DNA of 64,000 nt from Chionoecetes opilio (Eukaryota > Arthropoda > Malacostraca > Decapoda > Majidae), in the NCBI GenBank assembly GCA_016584305.1, contig JACEEZ010022579.1, positions 23,501 to 87,500 of the forward strand, read 5' to 3'. The notes below the pieces were generated by a model. It searched no databases and was not told where the DNA came from. It saw nothing but the letters and a program-made list of their open reading frames with translations. The stretch's first letter is position 1; each line of letters begins with the position of its first letter. Of the stretch, positions 23,502 to 35,499 are shown one piece after another. The position numbers and the translations under genes are program-made.

Positions 23502-24734
23502 CGTCTGGTGGTGGTATAGGTTCCGCCCCCGTGGCGCAAACACCTCACATGGCACATTTTTGGAATCAGGTTTACCCGGGAAGGTCATAAGCCCACTTAT
23601 GATATGATCCGATCTTTTTTTTTTCTTTTTTTTTAGCAGCCTATTAGCGAGAATTGTGAAAACAAAAGTGGGTTGCGAGAATTGAGGAAGCCTTGATGTA
23701 AGGTGATGGGTAATGGGTGAGTGAATGGGTGGGGTGATGGGTAATGGGTGTGGGGTGATGGGTGAGTGAATGGGTGGGGGGTGATGGGTTGGGGGTGATG
23801 GGTGATGGGTGAGGGAATAGGTGGGGGGTGACGGGTAATGGGTGAGTGAAAGGTTGTGTGGTGATGGGTAATGGGTGAGTGAATGGGTGGGGGGCGATGG
23901 GTAATGGGTGAGTGAATGGGTGTGTGGTGATGGGTAATGGGTGAGTGAATGGGTGGGGGGTGATGGGTAATGGTGAGTGAATGGGTGTGTGGTGATGGGT
24001 AATGGGTGAGTGAATGGGTGGGGGGTGAGTGAATGGGTGTGTGGTGATGGGTAATGGGTGAGTGAATGGGTGGGGGTGATGGGTAATGGGTGAGTGAATG
24101 GGTGTGTGGTGATGGTTAATGGGTGAGTGAATGGGTGGGGGGGTGATGGGTAATGGGTGAGTGAATGGGTGGGGGGTGATGGGTAATGGGTGAGTGAATG
24201 GGTGGGGGGTGATGGGTAATGGGTGAGTGAATGGGTGGGGGGTGATGGGTAATGGGTGAGTGAATGGGTGGGGGGTGATGGGGTAATGGGTGAGTGAATG
24301 GGTGTGTGGTGATGGTAAATGGGTGAGTGAATGGGTGGGGTGTGATGGGTAATGGGTGAGTGAATGGGTGGGGGGTGATGGGTAATGGGTGAGTGAATGG
24401 GTGTGTGGTGATGGGTAATGGGTGAGTGGTGATGGGTAATGGGTGAGTGAATGGGTGGGGGGTGATGGGTAATGGGTGAGTGAATGGGTGGGGGGTGATG
24501 GGTAATGGGTGAGTGAATGGATGGGGGGTGATGGGTAATGGGTGAGTGAATGGGTGGGGGGAATACATACATTTCTACATCCATGATTTCAGGAAAGTTA
24601 GAAGGGGCTATCTGGAGAGTCCATGTTTGGTGGGCCGAAGGCCCACCAAACACAGGTGGTGGGCCGAGGGCCCACCAATAGCCCTCCGCAGGAGCTAGCC
24701 AAAAAGTCCACCCGGAGGGCGGCTTTGCGGCTAG
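23441..24734 (+). mobile_element. Helitron-like element, copy 3
   Basis: Starts TCTATAATAATATAAGCG and ends with TTTGCGGCTAG at 24,734, followed by the T of the interrupted LTR. Its pre-terminal palindrome is CCACCC-GGA-GGGCGG, with one change from the copy 1 and 2 pattern. The 33-bp minisatellite spans about 23,700-24,560, and the twin GGGCC(GAA)GGCCC hairpins lie at 24,628-24,680. Removing copies 1-3 restores the sequence seen uninterrupted in the left LTR. Confidence 0.78.
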
Positions 24735-25757
24735 TAACACATAAGTATCAATAAGCTAACGAGGAATTTTCCTCCACGCCTAATTCCTGAATCACTGGTT
24801 AGGCTTATATTTTAAGCCAGTAGTAATTAGACACGTAGCGAAACGAGGTGAGAACGGGGATTCTAGGTTAGGATAATTTTAGAAGAAGCTCGACGTTCAT
24901 TGAGTTAAGTCGCCTGTGGGGAGGTGATATTCTCGCCCTTGGTATAGGTATGTTATGAAATTTTTGTTAACTAGAGATGTAGACATGACTTACTAGTGAT
25001 TCCTTTTGTTGACCAGGACTAATAAAGTGTATTACTTAGGGTCCCAAGGTAGGATGCTGTTGGCGGATCAGGGGGCCAAGCGCTCACAAATTAGCAGAGG
25101 GGGCAACTACAACATGTCACAGCCAGCCGTGTGAGGACAAGGAGAAAGAAGGAAATAGAAAAATAAGTGAGAGGGAAACAGTTGGAAGTGGGATAGACTA
25201 CGTATACATTATATTAGGATAACGACTTGAGCATTACATGTGCGTATCGTTAAAGGGGTACAGTGCGACTGAAGTTACAGACGCTAGTACACTAGATCAT
25301 GTAGACGACTTTGATCATTGCATGTGCGTATCGTTTAATGTGGTGACAGTGCAACAAGTTACCAAAGATAGTAAAACTATATTAAGAAACGACTTGAGCA
25401 TTACATGTGCGTATTCGCTAGAGGGAAGGAAGACTTAATATTAAGATAACTTGTGAAGTATAATAATTTACCAAGTGAGACAGTAAAGAGTTTAAATATA
25501 TTATAATTATAAATATAGTAACGCGTGTCATTCCAGTTTTTTCCAACCAGTACTTGCATATTTTTCTTAAATCTTTTATTTTTGTCATCATATATTTTTT
25601 TTCCAACCTAATGTGGGTGGTGGCAGCGGAAGTACCAGGACTGGTTAAGTCCACCTCCCGAAGTTGTGCCTACTAATTGGTGACGACGGGGTAGATGGTC
25701 ATTTTGACCACTACATAAGGTAATCAACGTGTAGGATGGTCCATTTTGACCAATACA
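24735..25757 (+). repeat. Right LTR of the non-autonomous element, second part
   Basis: Resumes at TAACACATAAGTATC and follows the left LTR to its end at ACCAATACA. It carries the same 41-bp end units, somewhat more altered. Single-base gaps rise after about 25,250. The next bases return to the 44-bp satellite. Confidence 0.87.
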
Positions 25758-28700
25758 AAGGCACGCGGGGTGGATGAGGCCCTACATGCCCGCCTTGCGT
25801 GGGGCACGCGGGGCGGTGAGGCCCTCCCTGCCCCCGTGCCGTGAGAGCACTCGGGGTTGGATGATGCCCTCCTGCCCCGTCTTGTTAAAGCACGCGGGGG
25901 CGGGTGAGGCCCTCCCTGCCCCCTTGCCGTGAAGGCACGCGGGGATGGGTGAGCCTCACTGCCCCGTGCCGTGAAGGCACACGGGGCGGGTTAAGCCTCC
26001 TTGCCCCTTGCCTTGAAGAAACGCGGGTTTGGTGAGGCCTTCCTGTCCCGTGGCCTTTAAGGCACGCGAGTCGGTGGGCCCTCCCTGCCCCTTGCCCGTG
26101 ACCGGCACGTGGGGTGGGGTGAGGCACTCCTTACCCCGTGCCTTGAAGGCACGCCTTGGGCGATTGTGGCCCTCTCGGCCCCAAGCCTTGAAGGCACGCG
26201 GGGGTGGGTGTGGCCCTCCCTGGCCCGTGCCGTGAACGCCGAAGGGGCGGGTAAGCCTCCTGCCCAGTGCCTTGAAGCCGCGGGGGTAGGTGAGGCCCTC
26301 CCTGCCCCTTGCCGTGCGGCACGCGGGGCGGGGAGGCCTACCTGCCCCGGTGCAACATGAAGGCACGCGGGGGTGGTGAGGCCCCTCCCTGCCCCTTCCA
26401 GTGAAGGCATACAGGGGTGGGTGAGGCCTTCCCTGCCCCGTGCTGTGCAGGCATGCGAAGGCGGGTGAGGCCCTCCCTCCCCCGTGCCGTGACTGCACGC
26501 GGGGAAGTGTGAGGCCCTCCCTGCCCCGTGCTGTGAAAGCACGTGGGGGCGGGTGAGGCCCTCCCTGCCCCGTGCTGTGAAGGCACGCGAGGGCGGGTGA
26601 GGCCCTCCCTGCTCCGTGCTGTGAAAGCACGCGGGGGCGGGTGAAGCCCTACCTGCCCCGTGCTGTGAAGGCACGCGGGGGCGGGTGACGCCTTCCCTGC
26701 CTCGTGCTGTGAAGGCACACGGGGGCGGGTGAGGCCCTCCCTGCCACTAGCCTTGAAGGCACGCGGGGGTGGGTGAGGCACTCCCTGCCCCGTGCTGTTA
26801 AGGCACGCGGGGGCGGTTGAGGCCCTCTCTGCCCCTTGCCTTAAAGGCAAACGCGGGTTGGTGTGAGCCCTCCCTGCCCCGGTCTGTGAAGGCAATGCGG
26901 GCGTTTGAGTCCTCTCCCTGCCCCGTGCTTGAAGGGGACGCGGGGGTGCGTGAGGCGCCGTCCCTGCCCCCTGCAAATGACGGCACGCGAGGGCGGGTGA
27001 GGCTTCGCCTGCCACCTTGCCGTGAAGGCAGCACGGTTATGGGTGAGGCCCTCCGTGGATTCTTGCCGTTATAGCACGCGGAATTGGTGAGGCCCTCCTG
27101 CCCCTGTGCCGTGAGGCACGCGGGCGGGTGAAGCTCTCCTGCCCCTTGCCGTGAAGGCCAGCGGAGGTGGGTGTGGCCCTCCCTGCCCTTGCCGTGAAGC
27201 TGGGGGGCGTGAGGCCCTCCCTCCCCTTGGGCCGTGAGGGCACTCGGGGATGGTTGAAGCCCTCTCTGCCCCATGCCTTGTGCAGGCGACGCGGGGCGGT
27301 GAGGCCCTCCCCCCTGCCCCTTGCCTTGAAGGCACTCGGGGGTGGAAAGAGCCCGTCCCTGCCCCGTGCGGTGAAGGCACGCTGGGCGGGTGAAGCCCTC
27401 CCTTCCCCTACCCTTGAAGGCCATGCGGGGTGGTGAGGCCCTCACCTGCCCGTGCTGTGAGATACGCGGGGGCGGTTGAGACCCTCCACTGCCCCGTGCT
27501 GTGAAGGCACGCTGGAGTGGAAGGCCCTCCTGCCCCTAGCCTTGAGGCATGCGGGATGGGTGAAGGCCATCCTGCCCCGTCTGGGAGATACTCGGGCGGT
27601 TGAGGCCCTCCCTGCCCCGTGCTGTGAAGGCACGCAGGGGCGTGTGAGGCCCTACCTGCCCCGTGCTGTGAAGGCACGCGGCGGCGGGTGTGGCCCTCCC
27701 TGGCCCTTGCCGTGAAGGCACGAGGGGGTGGGTGAGGCCCTCCCTGCCCCGTGCCTTGAAGGCACGCGGGGGTGGGTGAAGCCCTCCCTGCCCATTGCCT
27801 TGAAGACACGCGGGGGTGGGTGAGGCCTTTCCTGCTCCGTGCTGTGAATAAGTCACGCGGAGTCGGTGAGGCCCGTCACCTGCCCCTTGGCCCAGTGAAG
27901 GCACGCCGGGAGTGGGTGAGGCCCTCCCTGCCCTGTGCTGTGAGGGCACGCTGGGGCGGGTGAGGCCCTCCCTGCCCTTAGCCTTGAAGGCATGCGAGGG
28001 TTGGTGAGGCCCTCCCTGCCCCGTGCTGTGAAGATACGCGGGGGCGTTAGAGGTCCTCCCTGCCCAGTGCTGTGAAGGCACGCGGGGGAGGGGGAGGCCC
28101 TCTCTGCCCCCGTGCTGTGAAGGCATGCGGGGGCGGTTGTGGCCCTCCCTGGCTCGTGCCGTGAAGGCATGAGGGGTCGGGTGAGGCCCTCCCTGCCCCG
28201 TGACTTGAAGGCACGCGGGGTGGTGTGAGGCCCTCCCTGCCCCTGGCCGTGAAAGGCACGCGGGGGTGTGGTGGAGGCGCCCTCCCTGCCCCTGCTGTGA
28301 AGGACGCGGGGGGCGGGTGTGGCCTCCCTGGCTCGTGCCTGAAGGCACGAAGGGGGCGGGGTGAGGCCTCCCTGCCCCGGCCTTGAAGGCACGCGGGGAT
28401 GGTGGTGAGGCCCTCCCTGCCCGTGCTGTTGAAGATACGCGAGGGCGGGTGAAACCCTCCCGCCCCTTGCCGTGAAGGCACGCGAGGGTGGGTAAAGGAC
28501 CTCCCTGCCCCTTGCTTGTAAGGCAGCGGGGGTTGGTGAAGTGCCCTCCTGCCCCTGTGCCTGTGAAGGCACACGGGGGTGGGTGAGGCCCCATCCCTGC
28601 CCCTGCCGTGACGGCACGCGGTAATTGGTGAGGCCTTCCCTGCCTCTTGCCGTGAAGGCACACGGGGTGGGTGAGTGCCCTCCCTGCCCCTTGCCATGAA

Positions 28701-31700
28701 GGCAGGCGGGGGCGGTGGAGGCCCTCGAGCCCCTTGCCGTGAAGCAATCGGAGGTGGTGAGGGCCCTCCTTGCCCCCGTGCCTTGTTAGGCCACGCGGGG
28801 ACGGTAGGCCCTCCCTTACCTCATGCCCATGAAGGCACGCGGAGGGTGGGATGAAGATCCTCCCTAACGCCGTGCATGAAGGCACGCGGGGGTGGATATG
28901 AAGCCCTCCCTGACCTTGCCGTGAAGGCAACGCGGGGCTGATGAGGCGCGACTCACTGCCCCGTTGCCGTGAGGCACGCGGGGGGTGGGTTGAGGCACTC
29001 CCTGCCACCGTGCTGTTAAAGCACGCGGGGCCGGTGAGGCCTCCCTGCCCCTGCCGGAAGGCACGCCCGGGGTGGGTGAGCCCTCCCTGCCCCGTGCCGT
29101 GATAGGCACAAGGGGGCGGGTGAGGCCTTCCTTGCCCTTCCCTTGGAAAACCGGGTTTGGGTGTGGCCCTCCCGCCCGTCCCTTTAAAGGCACGGGGGGG
29201 GCGGGTGGGGCCCTCCCCCCCTTTGCCGTGAAGGCTACAGGGGGTGGGTAAGGTTTACCTGCCCCTGCTGTGCGGCACGCAAAGGCGGTGAGGCCCTGCC
29301 CCCTCTAGCCGTGACGGCACCGGGTAGGGTGAGGCCCTACCTCCCCCGTGCGGGAAAGGCACGCGAGGGCGAGTGAGGCCCTCCTGCCCCCGTTTAAAGG
29401 CCGCGAGGCGGGTGAGGCCCCCCCTGCCCCGTGCTGTGAGGCACGCGGGGGCGGGTGTGCCCTCCCTCCCCGTGCTGTAAAGGGCACGTGGGGGGGGCGC
29501 GCCTTCCCCCTGCCTCGGCGTGAAGCACGCGGATGGGGGTGAGGCCCCCCCTGAAACTTGCATTGACGGCACGCGGGGGTGAGGAGGTCCTCTGTGCCCT
29601 GTGCTGTTAAGGCACGGGGGGGCGGTTGGGCCCGCCTGCCCCTTGCCATGAAGGCCGGGGGGTTGGGTGAGCCCCCCCTCCCCCCTTTGCTGTAAGGCAT
29701 GCGGGGGGGGGAGGTCCTCCCTTTCCCCCGTGCTGGGGAAGGGACGCGGGGGTGGGTGAGGCCCCCCCTGCCCTTGAAATGACGGTACGCGGGGCGGGGA
29801 GGCTTCCCCTCCCTTTGCCTGAAGCCCCGGGGGGGGTGGGTGGGGCCCCCCCCTGACCTTTTTGCCGTGATAGCACGGGGGGGGTGGTGAGCCCTCCCCC
29901 CCTTGCCGTAAAAAGCACGCGGGGGGGGTGAGGCCCTCCCTCCCCTTTGCCGTGAAGAAAACGGAGGTGGGTGTGGCCCTCCCGCCCCTTGCCTAAAGGC
30001 ATGTGAGGCGGTGGGGGCCCCCCCCTGCCCCTTGCCGTGACGGCCCGGGGATATTTTTGGAGGCCCTTTCCCCTGCCCCATGTCTTGAAGGCACGGGGGG
30101 ATGAGGCCCCCCTGCCCCTAGCCTTGGGCATGCGGGGGGGGGGTGAGGCCCCCCCTCCCCCCTTGCTGTGAAGATAGGCGGGTGCGATTGATCCCTCCCT
30201 GCACCCGGCTGTGAAATGGGGGAGCTTTTGAGGCCCTCTCTGTCCCTGCTGTGAAGGCACGCTGGGGGGGGTGGGGCCCTCCCTGCCCTAGCTTGAAGGC
30301 ATGCGGGGGTGGTGAGGCCCCCCTGCCCCGTGCTTTGAAATACGCGGGGGGGGGTTTGGGGCCCCCCCTGCCCCGGCTGTGTAGGCCGCAGGGGCGGGGG
30401 GTTTGCCCTACCTCCCCGTGCTGTGAAGGCACGGGGGGGCGGGGGTGGCCCCCCTGGCCCTCCCGTAAAACGCTGGGGGGGCGGGTAAAGCCCCCCCCTG
30501 CCCCGTGCTTGAAGGCACGCGGGGGTGTGAGGCCCTCCCTGCCCCTTGCCTGAAGGCACGGGGGGGCGGGTGAGGCCTTCCTCCCCGGGTGCCATTAAGG
30601 CACGCGGGGTGGGTGAAGCCCCCCCGCCCCCGCGTGAAGGCATACGGGGGGTGGTAGGGGCCCCACCCCTTCATGTGGGGGGGGGTGGGCCCTCCCTGCC
30701 CTTGCCGTGGGGTACGCGGGGATGGTTGGGGCCCCTCCCTGCCCCATCCTTGAAGGGGCACGAAAGGCACGGGGGGTGGTTGAGGCCCCTCCCTCCCCCT
30801 TGCCTTGCGGGCACGCGGGGGGGGGAAAAGGCCTCCCTGCCCGGCTGTAAGGCACGCTGGGGCGGGTGAGGCCCTCCCTCCCCCACCCTTGAAAGGCATG
30901 GGGGGGTGGGTGGGCCCTCCCTGGCCATGCTGTGAAGATACCCGGGGGCGGTTGGACCCCCCCCGCCCCGTGCGGGGAAGGCCGCGGGGAGTGGGTGAGG
31001 CCCCCCCTGCCCCTAGCCTTAAAGGGCATGCGGGGATGGGTGAGGCCATTCCGGCCCCGTCTGTGAAGATACGGGGGTGTGGTTGAGGCCCTCCCTGCCC
31101 CTTTGCTGTAAAGGGCACGCAGGGCGTTGAGGCCCTACCTGCCCCGTGCTGTAGGCAGGGGCGGCGGTTGTGGCCCCCCCGGGCCCCTTTTGCCGTAAAG
31201 ACCGGGGGGGATGGTGAGGCCCTCCCTGCCGTGCCTTGAAGGCACTCGGGGGGGGGTGAAGCCCCCCCCCCATTCCCTTGAAGGCACCGGGGGGGGGTGG
31301 GGCCCTTTCCCTGCTCTGTGCTGTGAATGCACGCGGGGGTGGGTGAGATCCTTCCGCCCTTCCCGGGAGGCCCCGGGGAAGTGGGTGGGGCCCTCCACCC
31401 CCCCTTGCCGTAAAACACGCGGGGGGGTGAGGCCCCCCTCCCTGTGCTGGAGGGCACCTGGGGCGGGTGATCCCTCCCTGCCCTTACCCCTTGAAGGCAG
31501 CCGGGGTTGGTGAGGCCCCCCTGACCCGTGCTGTAAATCGGGGGGGGCGTTAGAGGTCCTCCCGCCCCGTGCTGAAGGCACGGGGGGGGAGGGTGGGGCC
31601 CCTTTCCCCCCCCGTGCTTGAAGGCATGCGGGGGGGGGTTTTGGCCCTCCCGGGCTCGTGCCTGAAGCCTTTGGGGGGGTCGGGTGGGGCCCACCCTCCC

Positions 31701-34700
31701 CCGTGCCTTAAAGGCAGCGGGGGGGGTGAGGCCCCTCCCTCCCCCGGGCCCCGTAAAGGGCAGCAGGGGAGGGGGCCCCCCCTCCCCCTGCGTGAAGGCA
31801 CGCGGGGGGGTGTCCCTCCCGGTCGTGCCGGAAGGCATGGGGGGGGCTAGGCCCTCCCTCCCCCGTGCCTTAAAGCCGAGGGGTGGGTGAGGCCCCCCCT
31901 ACCCCTGCTTGAAGATACGGGGGGCGGATGAAATCCTCCCTGCCCCTTGCCTGAAGGCCGCGGGGGGGGGAAAGGGCCCTCCCGCCCCTTGCTGTGAAGG
32001 CCGCGGGGGTGGGTGAAGCCCCCCCTGCCCCTTGCCGTAAGGCACCGGGGTGGGTGAGGCCCCCCCTCCCCCCTTGCCGTGAAGGCACGCGAAATTGGGG
32101 GGCCTTTTCCCTGCCCCTTCCCTGAATGCACACGGGGGGGGTGAGGCCCCCCTCCCCTTGCCGTGAAGGCAGGGGGGGCGGTGGGGCCCTCCGTGCCCCT
32201 TCCCGTGAAGCAAGGGGAGGGGGGTGAGGCCCCCCTTTCCCCGTGCCGGTAGGCACGGGGGGACGGAAGGCCCCCCTCCCCCCCCACTAGCCTGAAGCAC
32301 GCGGGGGTGGGGGCCCCCCTAACCCTCCCCTGAAGGCACGGGGGGGTGGATGAAGCCCCCCTGCCCCTTCCCGTAAAGGCACGGGGGGGTGGGTGGGGCC
32401 CCCTTCCCCCCGTGCCGTGAGGGCACCCCGGGGGGGGGTGAGGCCCCCCCTCCCCGTGCGTTAAAGCACGCGTGGGCGGGTGAGGCCCCCCCCCCTTGCC
32501 GTAAGGCACGCTGGGGTGGGTGAGGCCCCCCCCTGCCCCGTCCCGTAAGGGCACCGCGGGGGGTGAGACCTTTCCTTCCCCCTTGCCTTGAGAGACGGGG
32601 GGTTTGGGTTGGCCCTCCCGCCCTGCCTTTTAAAAGGCACGCGGGGGCGGGTGGGGCCCCCTGCTCCTTGCCGTAAAGGGCATACAGGGGTGGGTGACCC
32701 TTCCCCCGCCCCGTGCTGGCAGGCCGCGAAGGGGGTGGGGCCCTGCCTCCCCCACCCTTTGACGGCACCGGGTAGGGGAGGCCCTACCTCCCGGCTGTAA
32801 GGGCACGCGAGGGGGGTGGGGCCCCCCCTGTCCCCGTGCTGTGAGGGCACCGAGGGCGGGGGGGCCCCCTCCTGCCCCTGCTGTGAAGGCACGCGGGGGG
32901 GGGTGATGCCCCCCCCTGCCCCGGTGTGAAGGCCGTGGGGGGGGGCGACGCCTTCCCTGCCTCTGCTGTGAAGGCACGGGGATGCGGTGAGGCCCCCCGC
33001 CCTTGCATTGAAGGCACGCGGGGGGGAGTGAGGCCTCTGTGCCCCTGTGCTGTTAAGGCACGCGGGGGTGGTTGGGCCCGCTCTGCCTCTTGCATTGAAG
33101 GGCCGCGGGGTTGGGTGAGCCCCCCCCTGCCCGGCTGGAAAAGGCATGCGGGGGCGGAGAGTCCCCCCCTGACCCGTGCTGTAAGGGAGCGGGGGTGGTG
33201 AGGCCCCCCCTCCCCCTGCAATGACGGTACGCGGGGGGGGTGGGGCCCTTCCCGCCCCTTCCGTGAATGCAGCGGGGGTGGTGAGGCCCCCCTGATCCTT
33301 GCCGTGAAGGCACGCTGGGGGGGTGACCCCTCCATGCCCCCTTTTCCGTGAAGGCCCGGGGGGGGGGTGAGGGCCCCCCTCCCCCGTGCCGTAAAGGCAC
33401 GCGGGGGTGGGTAAAGGCCCTCCCTCCCCCTTGCCATGAAGGCAGCGGGGGCGGGTGGGGCCCCCCCGCCCCGTGCCGGAAGGAAAAGGGGGGTTTGAGG
33501 CCCCCCCCTCCCCGTGCCGTGAAGGACCCCGGGGGGCTGGTAGGCCCTCCTTCACCCGTGCCGTGAAGGCCGCAGGGGTGGTGGGGGCCGTCGTTCACCC
33601 GTCCGTAAGCAGGGCCCCGGTGGGACCCCCTGCATGGGCTGGCGGTGGTCGCTGGGGGTGGTTGCCAGCGTGCGGGGTGGCCTGGGGACGGGCAACAGGT
33701 TATGATTTGATCTTTAAAAAACTATACCCCTAAGTTATGGTTTAGGGTTTCCCTTCCTAGCTCCAAACCCGCACTTCTAATCAAAAATGTACGACTCTTT
33801 TTTAGTGGGTGTGCGAAAGGGTGTGAGGGTAGGCAAAGGTAAGGACACCTTATGGGTTTCCCAAACTCTCAAATCCAACCTATTTGGGTTTAGGCGAGGT
33901 GAGGCCCTGCCCGCCCCTTGCCGTGAAGGGGACGCGGGGGGGTGAAGCCCCCTGCCCCTTTCCTGAAGACCACGGGGGGGCGGGGGGGGCCCTCCCGCCA
34001 CCTCCTTTAAGGCACGCGGGGATGGGTGAGGCCCTCCTCCCCGTGCCGGAAGGTCGCGGGGGGGGGGAGGCCCCCCCCGCCCCTTTCCGTGAAGGCACGC
34101 GGTTGAGGGGGGGTCCTCCCTGCCCCCTGCCTGAGGACGCGGGGCGGGTGTGGCCCCCCCCGCCCCCCTTCCTTGAAGGCACGGGGGTGGGTGGGCCCCC
34201 CCCTGCCCCCGGGCCCTTTAATGCATTCGGGGGTGGGTGAGGCCCTCCCATGCCCCCGCCGGGAAGGCACCTGGGGATGGGTGGGGGGCCCTGTTGCCCC
34301 CCTTTCCGTGAAGGCACTGGGGGGGGGTGAGGCCCCCCCGCCCCTTGCCGTGAAGGGACGCGAGGGTGGGGGAGGCCCCCCCTGCCCTTGCCGTGAAGGC
34401 AGCGGGGGGGGGGGTCCCCCCCCCCGCCCCCCTGTTGAAGGCACCGGGAGTGGGGGAGGCCCCCCCCCTGCCCCCCTTGCCTTTTAAGGCCGCGGGGGTG
34501 GGTGAGGCCCTTTCCCCCCCCCGTGCTGTGAAAGCACTCGGGGTGGGTGAGCCCTCCCCGCCCCTTTTTGAAGGCCGCGGGGGGGGGTGAGGCCCTCCCT
34601 ACCTCTTGCCGTGAAAGGAAAGGGGGGGGGTGAGGCCCCCCCTGCCCTTGCCTTTGAAGGCACGCGGGGATGGGGGAGGGCCTCCCGCCCCCTTGCCCTG

Positions 34701-34880
34701 GGCACCGGGGGTGGGTGAAGCCCTCCCGCCCCTTTCCGGGGGAAGGAAAGTGGGGGGGGGTGAGACCCCCCTCCCCTTGCCGTGAAGGCTCGCGGAGGTT
34801 GGGGAGGGCCCTCTTTGCCCCCTGCCCGGGGAAAGGCCGCGGGGGTGGGTGAGGCTCTCCCTCCTCTTGCTGTGACGTGT
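25758..34880. repeat. GC-rich minisatellite array, block 3
   Basis: The 44-bp array resumes and runs for about 9 kb. From about 29,100 onwards runs of G and C are lengthened and single bases are missing in nearly every unit, while the unit spacing is kept. This looks like unpolished long-read sequence rather than biological decay, though I cannot prove it. Spacer 5 sits near its right end. No spacer is seen between 25,758 and 33,630. Confidence 0.93.
33630..33900. repeat. Higher-order spacer 5 in the minisatellite
   Basis: Fifth spacer copy, with GGCTGGCGGTGGTCGCTGGG, a TTTGATCTTTAAAAAAC version of the AT-rich core, ATGGTTTAGGGTTT and GACACCTTATGGGTTT in the same order as spacers 2-4. Homopolymer differences match the poor local base quality. 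Confidence 0.78.
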
Positions 34881-35499
34881 AAGCCTGACGATCCCCACAA
34901 ATGATGACCGAAGTGTCGAGACCCCCCCCCAAACCCCCCCGCTAAAGGGGTTGGTTAGATTTTTTTGGTTAGGTTAGGGGGGTTGTATATGGGGGAGGGT
35001 AGATGTGGTTTGGTTTGGTAGGTTTTCCGTGGGCCAGCCCCCTGCTGGTTTAGGTTAATTTTGGAAAAAGGGAAATTTCTCTAAAAATTTTTTTTAAAAA
35101 ACCCCAGATCTAGGGGATTTTAACCCCCCCCCTTACACAAAACCCAAAATTACGTGTTTCCGGGCGCTAATTTTTTTCCCCACCCCCAAAACCCCCGATT
35201 CTAAAAGGTCCCAAAATTTTTGGGAAAATGGGAGGATGGGCAAAAATCATGAAATTTACCAAAGTTTGTGCTTTTTCAATGAAGGGATTTTATTTTTCCG
35301 GGAAAACAAAGAAAGTGTTTTTAAATTTTTCATCACCAAATCCCAGGGTCACCGTTCCATTTATAACAATTTATATCCCCCAGAAAAAGACTAAAAATTG
35401 GCCAGGAAAAAATATCAATTCAAAAACCAAGAAATGACGGAATTGTACGAAAACAGTGGGACCACCCGCCTCGCATTCCCGCCCACCCGCCAGCCCCGA
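34881..35499. other. Unassigned low-quality sequence between array and LINE copy
   Basis: Leaves the 44-bp array after TTGCTGTGACG. It contains GGTTAGGTTAGG-like text and A/T-rich stretches with long homopolymers. I see no gene and no match to other parts of the window. Confidence 0.5.

Larger units (their letters stand above)
18282..25757 (+). mobile_element. Non-autonomous LTR retrotransposon (TRIM/LARD-like)
   Basis: Two direct copies of a sequence of about 1.06 kb bound a short internal region. The first base pair is TG (TGTAACGC) and the last is CA (ACCACTACA), as expected of LTRs. A primer-binding-like TGGTGACAGCGG lies three bases after the left LTR, and a GGGGGGGAAAAAG tract lies just before the right LTR. 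Flanks are AAGGT on the left and AAGGC on the right, a probable 5-bp target duplication with one change. The internal 1.5 kb encodes no recognisable gag or pol, so mobility would need proteins from another element. The right LTR is interrupted by three Helitron-like units. Confidence 0.87.
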
